Assembly: GCA_033032175.1 (NCBI GenBank)
Contig: JAVKPJ010000037.1
Location: forward strand, 4,636-68,635
Length of the DNA: 64,000 bases
Source: Saturnia japonica
Taxonomy: Eukaryota > Arthropoda > Insecta > Lepidoptera > Saturniidae
Reading direction: 5' to 3'
Each line of letters begins with the position of its first letter. Position 1 is the stretch's first letter. Under the pieces are notes generated by a model. The model saw only the letters and a program-made list of their open reading frames with translations. It had not been told where the DNA came from and ran no database searches. This document shows, one piece after another, positions 1-8,911 of this stretch. Made by a program: the position numbers and the translations under genes.

Positions 1-972
1 CGAACCATTTCATCAACAGTTATATGATATTCTCCTGGTAAACAACCCAAACCCTTAAATAAATCCTCGTAATTATTCGTTATAATAGAATCAATTCGTT
101 TTACTAAGCCTATAACTGCACACAAGACTTTCGTCCCAACACGCTTTCACATCTCATATTGGCAATTACAACTAATATTTTGTACACCGTTTCATTAAGT
201 GCTATTGTCAACAAAGACGTCCCCACTACAGGGATCGTCGTGTGGGTGTACGACTCCAAAGAAATTTGCTTTCGAACAATATCTGTTTCGTTAAACCCTA
301 AATTTCTAAATGTGTCGTAAGACATTATATTGACATCGGAACCAGTATCTAGCTTAAATTTAACACTTTTATTATTACATATTAGCACTTTATGCCACGA
401 CTCGCATTTATCATTTTCCGAAACCATTAATACATAAAACTGATCATTTTCGTTAGAATAAATATCATCATCGTTTTCAACATAATGAACTCGCCCTGTT
501 ATGTTCCTACCCTCCTCTAATGAACGATTGCACTTACACATTCTCGCGAAATGACCGCGATTACCGCATACAAAACAAGTGATGTTGCGCGCGGGGCATT
601 CGGCCCACGCGCACCGCACGTCCCCGCAACCATCGCACACCGGCGCCAGCGCAGGGCCCGACCGCGGCCGCGTGCGCCAATCGGCGATGTCGGTGCGACG
701 TGACGTCATCGCGCTCGATGCACCAGCAAGCTGCGATGCAGATGCACGACTCTCGCCGCGTGTTCGCGCTCCGCCTCGCCTGCCGCGCCATCCGCGCCAG
801 CCACGTGTCTGGGGACTCCGTCTACATGCGTACCGTTTGCTTGAATGACGCTATCTCCGATTTGTTGTTCGCTTTCTAAAGTTATTTCGTCGGCTTGACA
901 TAATTTTACGGCCAAATCAAGGTCAAGGTTATCCGCACGTAATAGCCGATTTCTTGTTCTAGTACTCAGCAC
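1..972 (-). pseudogene. Ty3/gypsy-like LTR retrotransposon gag-protease remnant
   Basis: Reading leftward from about 972 there is a degraded Gag C-terminus, then a CCHC zinc knuckle (CFVCGNRGHFARMC, near 545-585). A retropepsin-type aspartic protease follows, with the active-site motif LDTGSDVN near 325-360. Together they identify the gag-protease region of a Ty3/gypsy element. The protease frame stops at 110. The bases to its left still read, in another frame, as the start of a gypsy-type RT region (DLFKGLGCLPGEYH), which suggests a 1-nt indel. Gag is split among several frames between 560 and 970. The remnant runs off the left window edge and no LTR was recognised. It is a dead fragment; the protein would process Gag-Pol in a virus-like particle. 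Confidence 0.8.
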
Positions 973-1496
973 TCGAAGATTTGACCCACTTCCCGTGGGA
1001 GGATCCGGGAGTCCGATACCTCTCCGTACGCGGGCCGACGAGACGCGTCAACTGACGTGCGCCGATTTTAAGGGGTCAATAGAAAAATTTTGAAAAATTA
1101 AGGAAAAACTAAAATTTTTAATTTAAATGTGAAATTTTCTATGTTTCAGGTGGTCCGAGACAGCGGTCACTTACGGCGACGTGTACCCAGGAGTGCACCT
1201 GATTATGTTCGGAAGAAATTTTTGGAAAATACAAAAATTTTGAAAATTTTCTATACTATATATTGTTAAAATTTTTCTAAGACCAAGAAAAGTGTTTTTC
1301 TGGAATAACTTCGAAACTACTCGACCGATTTCTAATTTTCTTTTTGCAACAGGCGCAGCGGCGCGAGACGAACGATCTGACACCAAAAACTTTGATGTAG
1401 GTTAAAATTTCAGATCTGTAGTTTGAATATTGTATTTTCGTCGTCAACGCTTAGGTAGGTTTTGCAGCCAGTGCTATATATAGAAAAATCGGGTTT
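972..1496. repeat. 525-bp tandem repeat, copy 1
   Basis: The unit starts at CTCGAAGATTTGACCC and recurs 525 bp downstream almost unchanged. It abuts the gypsy remnant. An identical 71-codon frame occurs in both copies only because the DNA is repeated; no family was recognised in it. The origin of the unit is unknown (satellite, LTR piece or local duplication). Confidence 0.85.
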
Positions 1497-1977
1497 CTCG
1501 AAGATTTGACCCACTTCCCGTGGGAGGATCCGGGAGTCCGATACCTCTCCGTACGCGGGCCGACGAGACGCGTCAACTGACGTGCGCCGATTTTAAGGGG
1601 TCAATAGAAAAATTTTGAAAAATTAAGGAAAAACTAAAATTTTTAATTTAAATGTGAAATTTTCTATGTTACAGGTGGTCCGAGACAGCGGTCACTTACG
1701 GCGACGTGTACCCAGGAGTGCACCTGATTATGTTCGGAAGAAATTTTTGGAAAATACAAAAATTTTGAAAATTTTCTATACTATATATTGTTAAAATTTT
1801 TCTAAGACCAAGAAAAGTGTTTTTCTGGAATAACTTCGAAACTACTCGACCGATTTCTAATTTTCTTTTTGCAACAGGCGCAGCGGCGCGAGACGAACGA
1901 TCTGACACCAAAAACTTTGATGTAGGTTGAAATTTCAGATCTGGAGTTTGAATAATGTGTTTTCGTCGTCAACGCTT
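1497..1977. repeat. 525-bp tandem repeat, copy 2 (interrupted)
   Basis: This second copy matches copy 1 at an offset of 525 with a few substitutions. It diverges after CGTCGTCAACGCTT (about 1963-1976), where copy 1 continues AGGTAGGTTTTGC but this copy runs into GGTTAGGTTAGG and a T-run. That point is the 3' junction of the minus-strand element M. Confidence 0.8.
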
Positions 1978-1990
1978 GGTTAGGTTAGGT
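1978..1990. repeat. Short TTAGG-like tract at 3' junction of element M
   Basis: GGTTAGGTTAGGT directly precedes the T-run. Read on the minus strand this is poly(A) followed by CCTAACCTAACC, the orientation used by TRAS-type rather than SART-type telomeric elements. Two units could also be chance. Confidence 0.5.
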
Positions 1991-2009
1991 TTTTTTTTTT
2001 TTTTTTTTT

Positions 2010-2026
2010 AAATTTGGGGAGGGTAA

Positions 2027-2082
<56 letters not shown>

Positions 2083-2559
2083 GAGCCTCTAACATAATCA
2101 GAGAATAAGTTTCTTAATTTAATGTAGTTCATTTTATATATTTACCCTATAATTGTCCCAATTTTATGTAATTCCTAATCCTAAGCACTTCTTTTTATTT
2201 TATTAGTTATAAAGTCTTAGATTGTTACAGGAAAGCTTAACCTAAATAATTTGTAAAATAATATAATCCAAAAAATACAACAATTTGATAACTTACTAAC
2301 TATTTTTAAAAGAACATGTCAAGTTTTAACCTAAGGATTGTGTAAAAGTATAATAAAATAACAAAACAATAAAAGAACATATGTATATAGTATGTCAAGT
2401 TTTAACCTAAGAATTTGTATAAAATAAAATAATAAACGATAATCCAAAACATTTCAATTCAATACGCACTAACTATTTTTAACGAAACATACTAAATTAC
2501 TTAATCTATATAATGTCTGTCCAGTCACAACCAAATATTTAGTCTGCTCATGTATTTAT
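2010..2559 (-). other. 3' UTR of element M with 49-nt homopolymer
   Basis: This non-coding AT-rich stretch lies between the ORF2 stop and the poly(A). It contains a pure C-run at 2030-2078 (G on the sense strand). Related AT-rich phrases including TGTCAAGTTTTAACCTAAG recur at about 2318 and 2393. No gene was seen. Confidence 0.6.
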
Positions 2560-5500
2560 TTATTTGTGTCTTACTTTTGCGACTCTTACGATTTTTTCGA
2601 TGAATCTCAAAAAATGCCCTCTTATGTCTTCATTTACCATCAGGGTGTGCAGCGTGACCCTCTCTATCCTGCCACCTAGCCTGGACTCAAGGTCAAACCT
2701 GGACGAGCCGAAACGCGGACAATCTATAATGAGATGGAAGATTGTCTCGGCCGTATCCGGGTCGCATTCACACGCGGGACTATCCTTTATCTTGAAGCGG
2801 TGCAGGTACGCCGCAAATCCCCCATGGCCCGTAAGGGCTTGGACATGGGCGGGTAACAGATCGACCTTCCTCAACACCCGATGGGCATCTGCCACATTGG
2901 GGAAGAAGGCCCGCGTCACCTCACCCGTGTCTGAGGACTCGTAGCGTTCCTGCCACTTAAGGACAGTCTCCTCTCGTATGATTTTCTTTGCATATGACAC
3001 CGGATACTGATCGTAGTCGGCCGCGGTCTTCTTGTGGGCGGCCCTCTTCGCTAACACATCAGCACGTTCGTTTCCGACCGTGCCGATGTGAGCACGCACC
3101 CAGTACAAGTGCAGCACCCGTCCCTCCGCTCTTATCGCACGAATTTCCGTCTGCGTCGCGAGAGCCAGACGGTGAGGCGGGACTGGGTTTGCCAGCATCT
3201 CCAGCGACGACTTAGAGTCACTGTAAATACTGACCTCCCCGTCACCAGCCTTATGGACCATCTGTACCGCCCTGTGCAACGCAAACAGCTCGGCTTGAAA
3301 AACAGAGCAGAAGGACTCTAGGCGAAACGTGGAGAACCTGGTCTCACGTCCTTCCTTAAACCAAGTCACAGCGGCTCCCACTCCACCGTCGATCTTACTA
3401 CCGTCGGTGAAGATCCCGGAGCCGCCGGACTCAGGGAGGACTTCCAGGCTCTCGTACGCTTCACCAACACAATGCACTAGATGCGGATAGTCGGCGAAGC
3501 TTACTGGCCGCTCCAACACACGGTCGGCCACAATCTCGTCCAGTCCTACTCCTTTCTTTGCACGGTAAAGTCTATACACCTCTTGGGCGCGGAGGTCAAG
3601 CGGAAGCAAGTCTGCCAGAACCAATGCCGATGTTAATGATACTGTTCTGTATGCCTTACAGATTTTTAGCGCGAAGCCCCTCTGCAGCGAATCTAATCTG
3701 TTCCTAATAGAGATCTTCCTAGCAGAGGGGCCCCACACATTAGCTGCATACAAAACTATCGGTTCAATGACGGCGCTATATATCGTCCTGATAATCTCCG
3801 GGTTCAGGCCCCAGCTCACCCGAGCTGCACACGCCAGCTGCTTGTAAATATCTGCGGCCTTTTTACAGGCAACAGCGGCGTGTGCCTCAAAGGTGAGCTT
3901 ACTGTCCAAAATCAGGCCCAGCAGGCGGAACTCCTTCTCCAACGGTAACCGGACACCTCCCATAGATAGAACTGGGGCGTCAAACTTAAGCCTCCTTGTG
4001 AGCACCATCGCTTTTGTCTTTAGCGGAGCGAAAGAGAGCTTATTTTCGACGCCCCAGTCTACCACGGTCTGCAGGGTCCAGCACGCGAATTCCTGCATGG
4101 GCCCGACCTCACTCCCAGAGAAAACCAGGACGACATCGTCTGCAAAGGCCTGACAGTACACCCCCGCGACCTCGAGCTTCACCAACAGGGAATCGAGTAT
4201 TAAGTTCCAAAAGGTTGGCCCAGCGATAGATCCCTGGACACAACCCTTCGAAGACTCTCGACTCACCTGACAACCGGCATAACTTAGCTCTATACGTCGA
4301 CCCTCGAGATATGAAAGAACTATATCGTACAAATTCCCAGGGCACCCTTTGGCCACGAGCTGGGACTTCAGCGCAGGCCACCACGCGTTATCGAACGCGC
4401 CCTCTATGTCCAGTGACACCACGACGACGATCTCCTTCGCCTCTACCTTTGATCGTACGTACGCCACCAGATCATAGAGAGCATCTTCCGTGCTGCGTTG
4501 TGGCATGAACCCATATTGCCGCACGCTGAGTTTAGGTAACAAGTGCCAGCGTAAACGTCGAACCAAGAGCTTTTCCAGAATCTTGCCCAACACCGGCAAG
4601 AGGCCAATAGGACGGTAGGATTTCGGCGATGTGTAATCCTCCCTAGCTGGCTTCCGGAGAATGCACACAGTTGCGATCTTCCAGGGATGGGGGAAATGGC
4701 CCAATTCCAGGCACTTATTAACCAGTGCCTGAAAAAGCGCCATTCTCCCCTCCCCCAAAACCGCATGCGTGCATATGTCAGCCGTGAATCCATCTCCCCC
4801 AGGAGCTTTTCGCGGGTGAATCTCTTTACACACCCGCTCTATCTCCTCCTGGGTAAAAGGTGGGTCCGCAGCCGACAGTCCCCGTGGCCAGCCGGGGAGG
4901 CGCCCCTCAGTCGCTGTCCTAATTGCCCTCTGAGCTTCGGTATCAGCGCCCACATCATCTGCTGGGAACAGCGTACTGGCGAGTAGGTCGGCCGACCCCT
5001 GCGGGTTTAAAATGGCTCCGCTGGGGCCCGCCAAAAGGACCTCCTCTCGCCTCCGCTCAGTCCTCCGCAAGACTCTGTAGACGCCGTCCCACATGCTCTC
5101 GTGCTCTTGCGTCGAACAGAACTCCTTCCAACTCCTGGTTTGAGCGCTCGCTACCTCTCTCTTGAATTCCTCAAGGGACTCAAGGTAGTCGGCGACAACA
5201 TAAGGCCTCCGGCGTGGGGCGGCGCAGCGGATCCTCCTCTTCCTCCGCGCGACCACCCGTTTGAGGGCATCCAAGTCCCCCGTCCACCAAGGGGGGCGAG
5301 CCACCCTTTTCACCCCGCCTACCTTCGGGATCACCTGTTCACAGGTATCCTTGATGCAGGAGAGGTATTCGGACACGGCTGACTCCAGATCCCCAATGTC
5401 GGCTACACACTCTACCCTTCCTGCCGTCAGGCCCTTCTCGGACAGTCTCTCCTGTAGAGTTGACGAGAACTCCGACCATATCACCTTCTTGGTATTATAG

Positions 5501-6204
5501 ATCCGGGTAGTGGACGGTTTAAAGCATTGAAGCTTCCCATCCACCCGGATCGTGAAGGTGATAGCATTGTGGTCAGAAGTTATTAAGTTCTCGTCAACTT
5601 TCCAATCATCGATCCTGCCAAGAAGGGTGGGGCTGCAGACTGTAACGTCCACAATGCTTGTACACAAGCTGCCCCCCCTGACAACCTGAAAGGTAGGTTT
5701 TTCGCCCACATTAAGTATCTCGAGCCCCGCCGCGTCCAGAAAAGAGCAGTAGGCCTCACCCCGATGGTCGGAGGTACGACCCCCCCACCATACGCTTTTG
5801 GCGTTAACGTCGCCGCCGATCACCAAGTTCTGTACCCCCAATTTGGCACAGACAACCTCAAGTCGTTCAATGTACGGCTCAATAGGCTCATTAGGCTCGA
5901 AGTAGACGGAGATCACCCCTAGCGATAGGTTGCCCGCTTGCAGGGTCACGGCAGCTATGTTGTCATCTACGAGTTGGGGATTCACGGTTACACCAACCCT
6001 ATCCCCAAACACGACAACAGCTGCCTTTACCGGCCCGGCTCCGCTCGTGTTCTGGATCACTCTCGTGTTCGGGATCTGCTTTACTCGCCCGGTCGTGCCC
6101 GTGTAGGGCTCTTGGACCAGGGCGACAGCAGCCTTCCCACGAGAGGCCCAGCACTGTAGCTCCGCCAGGGCCAATTTGGACCTCTGCAGATTGGCCTGCA
6201 CCAC
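2560..6204 (-). CDS. ORF2 of element M: APE endonuclease, reverse transcriptase, RNase H
   Basis: This 1214-codon frame encodes the replication enzyme of a non-LTR retrotransposon, which would nick target DNA and copy its RNA in place. The endonuclease spans about residues 1-220 (QANLQRS, VQEPY, GGDVNAK, TSDHNA). RT is about 460-760, with YRPIGLLPVLGKILEKLL, SLDIEGAFD and the catalytic FADD near 686. RNase H is about 930-1060 (TDGSK, QAELFAL, YSDSKSS, GNERAD). A CCHC-type finger (CECDPDTAETIFHLIIDC) is near 1150. All hallmark catalytic residues are present and there is no internal stop, so the ORF looks intact. The apparent first codon at 6202-6204 is GTG; the frame stays open upstream past the ORF1 stop without an obvious ATG, so the true start is uncertain and may depend on ORF1 translation. 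Confidence 0.85.
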   Translation of the reverse strand: MVQANLQRSKLALAELQCWASRGKAAVALVQEPYTGTTGRVKQIPNTRVIQNTSGAGPVKAAVVVFGDRVGVTVNPQLVDDNIAAVTLQAGNLSLGVISVYFEPNEPIEPYIERLEVVCAKLGVQNLVIGGDVNAKSVWWGGRTSDHRGEAYCSFLDAAGLEILNVGEKPTFQVVRGGSLCTSIVDVTVCSPTLLGRIDDWKVDENLITSDHNAITFTIRVDGKLQCFKPSTTRIYNTKKVIWSEFSSTLQERLSEKGLTAGRVECVADIGDLESAVSEYLSCIKDTCEQVIPKVGGVKRVARPPWWTGDLDALKRVVARRKRRIRCAAPRRRPYVVADYLESLEEFKREVASAQTRSWKEFCSTQEHESMWDGVYRVLRRTERRREEVLLAGPSGAILNPQGSADLLASTLFPADDVGADTEAQRAIRTATEGRLPGWPRGLSAADPPFTQEEIERVCKEIHPRKAPGGDGFTADICTHAVLGEGRMALFQALVNKCLELGHFPHPWKIATVCILRKPAREDYTSPKSYRPIGLLPVLGKILEKLLVRRLRWHLLPKLSVRQYGFMPQRSTEDALYDLVAYVRSKVEAKEIVVVVSLDIEGAFDNAWWPALKSQLVAKGCPGNLYDIVLSYLEGRRIELSYAGCQVSRESSKGCVQGSIAGPTFWNLILDSLLVKLEVAGVYCQAFADDVVLVFSGSEVGPMQEFACWTLQTVVDWGVENKLSFAPLKTKAMVLTRRLKFDAPVLSMGGVRLPLEKEFRLLGLILDSKLTFEAHAAVACKKAADIYKQLACAARVSWGLNPEIIRTIYSAVIEPIVLYAANVWGPSARKISIRNRLDSLQRGFALKICKAYRTVSLTSALVLADLLPLDLRAQEVYRLYRAKKGVGLDEIVADRVLERPVSFADYPHLVHCVGEAYESLEVLPESGGSGIFTDGSKIDGGVGAAVTWFKEGRETRFSTFRLESFCSVFQAELFALHRAVQMVHKAGDGEVSIYSDSKSSLEMLANPVPPHRLALATQTEIRAIRAEGRVLHLYWVRAHIGTVGNERADVLAKRAAHKKTAADYDQYPVSYAKKIIREETVLKWQERYESSDTGEVTRAFFPNVADAHRVLRKVDLLPAHVQALTGHGGFAAYLHRFKIKDSPACECDPDTAETIFHLIIDCPRFGSSRFDLESRLGGRIERVTLHTLMVNEDIRGHFLRFIEKIVRVAKVRHK

Positions 6205-6268
6205 CGCTATCCGGGGCGACTCCGTAACCCGCTCAGTAGCAGCCGTGATGTTGTTCGGTGAGGTGCCC

Positions 6269-8313
6269 TTAGCAGTAGGCTACCCGGGATCTAGCAATAG
6301 AGTCCCACTTTATTTGCTCTGGGCAAATACGGTCAAACGCTGAGTGGTTTAGCTCTTTTTTGCTATATTTGGCCCTATGGCAGTTCACGCACGCTGGTGT
6401 GGCCTTTTCGGCCCGTGCCTCACACTCCCCCCTGCGGTGCTTGTTAAGACAATAGGCACAGGACTCCTCCTTCTCCTTGCATACACGCCTACTGTGCCCA
6501 TATCCTAGACAGTTGGAGCACCTGACCAGAGGGGACTGATCAAACACAGGCCGGTAGAAGATGCCTATATGCACCTTCTCGGCTTCCAAGAGGCGCTGCC
6601 ATAGCTTCGGCGCTACCTCAATCACCGGGTTGCACTCCAATTTGTTGCGCGCTCGTTTCCTATACCGGACTGTTATGGATTGTTCCTCCGTTAGAAGGTC
6701 CTTAAAAACATTCCTGTTTTGCGCCCTTAGGCATTGGACCAACTCTGTATCTGTTACTGCTGTTAATATGCCCCTGATCTCGACCAAGGGGTTTCGATTA
6801 TAAGGGGTCGAGACGGTGAGCTCGGGCGACGCGCCGCGCAACTGCCCTGCCATGGTCTTGGCGTCGTCTTCATTATGGCAGCGCAGTACCACCCGCTGGT
6901 TGCTCACGCGTCTCACCGCGTCTACCCTCACCCCTGTTTTGCTGGTATTTGCTGCCTCTTGGATCTGTTTGAGGACCACCTCACTTGTGGCGCGTGGGTC
7001 CTTGGAAGCTACAATAATTGTAGCAGCCGGAGGTGGCCTCTTTGGCAGTGCCGAGATCAGGGCATATGTAGGAGGGTCCTTTGCGCGCAACTTTGGAAGT
7101 GCTTCTTTGACCTCCAAAGTCCTGGCTGGTAAGGGGGCATGTCCATTGTTCCTCCCAACTCCTCTGCCAAAGTTGGTTGTGTTTGAGCTGTTGTAATTGT
7201 GTGCACGACCCCCATGTCTCGTATCTCATGCAAGACTGTATCTAATTTTGCTGTCATGGAGGCCATGGCACTACGTAATTCCGTCAATGTTTGTTCATGT
7301 GGTTCTTGTCTATTATGTGTAGATTCTTCTATAGTTTTTTGTATGCTTACAATTTTATCATCCAAACCAGTTATAGTTGTTTCAGAATTACAAATAATGG
7401 TTGGTGGTTGAGGAGGAGGCGGGATCTTTATTCCGTCGATTATTGTCCCCGGGAGCTGCAACACCTGTTCCTCCAGGCGCGAAACCGTCCCCTGGAGCCT
7501 CTTTGCTCCCCCGACGATTTGTTCAAGCTCCAGCTGCTCCAGCCTGAGTCGGTCTGGCAGCTTAGGAGGTGGGCGTTTGCGGAGGTCTTCGACTGCCTCG
7601 CGCATCCCCCTTACAACCCGTAGAGGCTCCGCTACCTCGTAGTCGAGCCACGAGCGCAGCGATGCCGTTTCCTTAATTAGATTGTCGATTTGTTTTGTTA
7701 GAGTCTCAATCGCGCGCTCGTGGCCCGCCGCCAAGGCAGCCAGCTGCTTAGAGTGGGCCCGTTCTGCATATGCGAGGTCCCTCGCTCCCTCTGCCCGGGC
7801 CCTCTCCTCCAAACACCTGTGCCGCGACCTTGAGTCTGCCAGCTCCGACCGAATCTCTCTCTTTAAGTTACCTGAGGCCTCCAGGGCAGCCTTCCCCGCC
7901 TGGAAGAATTCGTTGGCCCTAATACTAGCGAGGTCCATGGTCACTCCTGCTCGTTTCTTATATGGCTGTAGCAGGCTCACTCGCCTAGTATCAGTTCCGG
8001 ATTCCGCTCCCGAGGACACGTCCGCCATATTTTCCTCGGAACATGCCCCCATATCCCGTAGAGGGTCCGCCGGGCATGTATCAGAGTCTTTAATGGTAGT
8101 TGTAATGGGTGGCGACGACAGCAACTGTGAGGTTGTTTCGGGTTTGACCCCTATGGCTGACGCGTTCCTGCTGAGTACTTCTTTACGCAGCGCATCCTCA
8201 GCTTCCCCACTGCGTCGCACACCCGTAATCTTTGGTTTTTGTATTGTTTCGGTGTCACTTTTTGCCCCACGTGGCAACGCCCCTCTTCTGGCAGTTTGCT
8301 GTCTGTGAGACAT
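6269..8313 (-). pseudogene. ORF1 (Gag-like) of element M, split by a frameshift
   Basis: The N-terminal part (8313 down to 7057, 418 codons from an ATG) is charged and has a predicted coiled coil near the middle. The C-terminal part (about 7117 down to 6269) carries the Gag-like nucleic-acid-binding region with three knuckle-like clusters (CSNCLGYGHSRRVC, CAYCLNKHRRGEC, CVNCHRAKY). The two frames overlap around 7057-7117 and a single 1- or 2-nt shift separates them. The sequence does not show a convincing slippery heptamer, so a disabling indel is more likely than programmed frameshifting, although the latter is not excluded. The protein would bind element RNA in a ribonucleoprotein. Confidence 0.75.
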
Positions 8314-8899
8314 ATTAATGTTTTGTGTCAGTAATGATAGTTAATGTCAATAATCTGAGTTAGTATGTTATCTTATCCTAATGTTACTAAATGTAATGAA
8401 AATGATATTTAATAAAAATTGAAGAAAGTATAGAAAGATAAGATTAAAATATTAAAATTTGTTAATAATTTAAATTTATAATGAAAATGTCAAAATGTAA
8501 AATCTTAGTCTAGGGTAATTTTGCGTGGGTCCCACTCTACGCTTAAACTTAATAACGTTACTTGTGTTTGAATGTTAAAAATTTTTCAACAATAATTTAA
8601 TAATTAAATAAGATTGTAATTCTTCTATATCTAAATTATATTATTAATTCACCTATACACTATAATTATCACAGTATTTTCATAATTTATGCTAAAACCT
8701 ATTAAAATTTAATATTATTATTTACAATTTCAAAAATGTATTGGGGTCAGTTTCTAAAACTTTCTCGCCCGATTTCAGCGACACCTCGCACGGGTCTGTA
8801 GAGTCAATAATGGCTGAGTTAGGTGTCGCGGGGGTGAAGTATCCCAGAGGGGCGAGGGGGACCGATCCTCAGAGGGGGTGAAGGGGGAGGGGGGGGGGG
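8314..8899. other. 5' region of M and undefined junction with element A
   Basis: AT-rich DNA (8314-8760) is followed by a G-rich stretch ending in a run of G near 8890-8900. An inverted repeat GCGACACCT / AGGTGTCGC lies at about 8779-8827. No coding signal was seen. The 5' ends of two oppositely oriented elements meet here, and the exact boundary was not resolved. Confidence 0.5.
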
Positions 8900-8911
8900 A
8901 GTGAGTCTCCT

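Larger units (their letters stand above)
1990..8760 (-). mobile_element. Non-LTR retrotransposon M (I/R1-like, with RNase H)
   Basis: In minus-strand order it has a 5' region (about 8760-8314), a split ORF1, ORF2 with endonuclease, RT, RNase H and zinc finger, a 3' UTR, and poly(A) (T-run 1990-2009). The RNase H domain separates it from the SART-type elements of the rest of the window, which lack one. The 5' end is not defined and lies between about 8320 and 8880. The 3' UTR holds a 49-nt homopolymer (C-run on the plus strand, 2030-2078). Confidence 0.75.

Noticed and set aside
1171..1911. Two identical 71-codon frames as a duplicated gene
   Set aside because: They are identical because the 525-bp DNA is duplicated; the translation resembles no protein family I know and the region is repeat-like.
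2030..2078. C-run of M as the same phenomenon as the C5-C6 junction tracts
   Set aside because: It lies inside the 3' UTR on the sense-G strand, is far longer, and is not at a 5' junction.
7057..7117. Programmed ribosomal frameshift in ORF1 of M
   Set aside because: No convincing slippery site plus downstream structure was visible; a simple indel is more likely.
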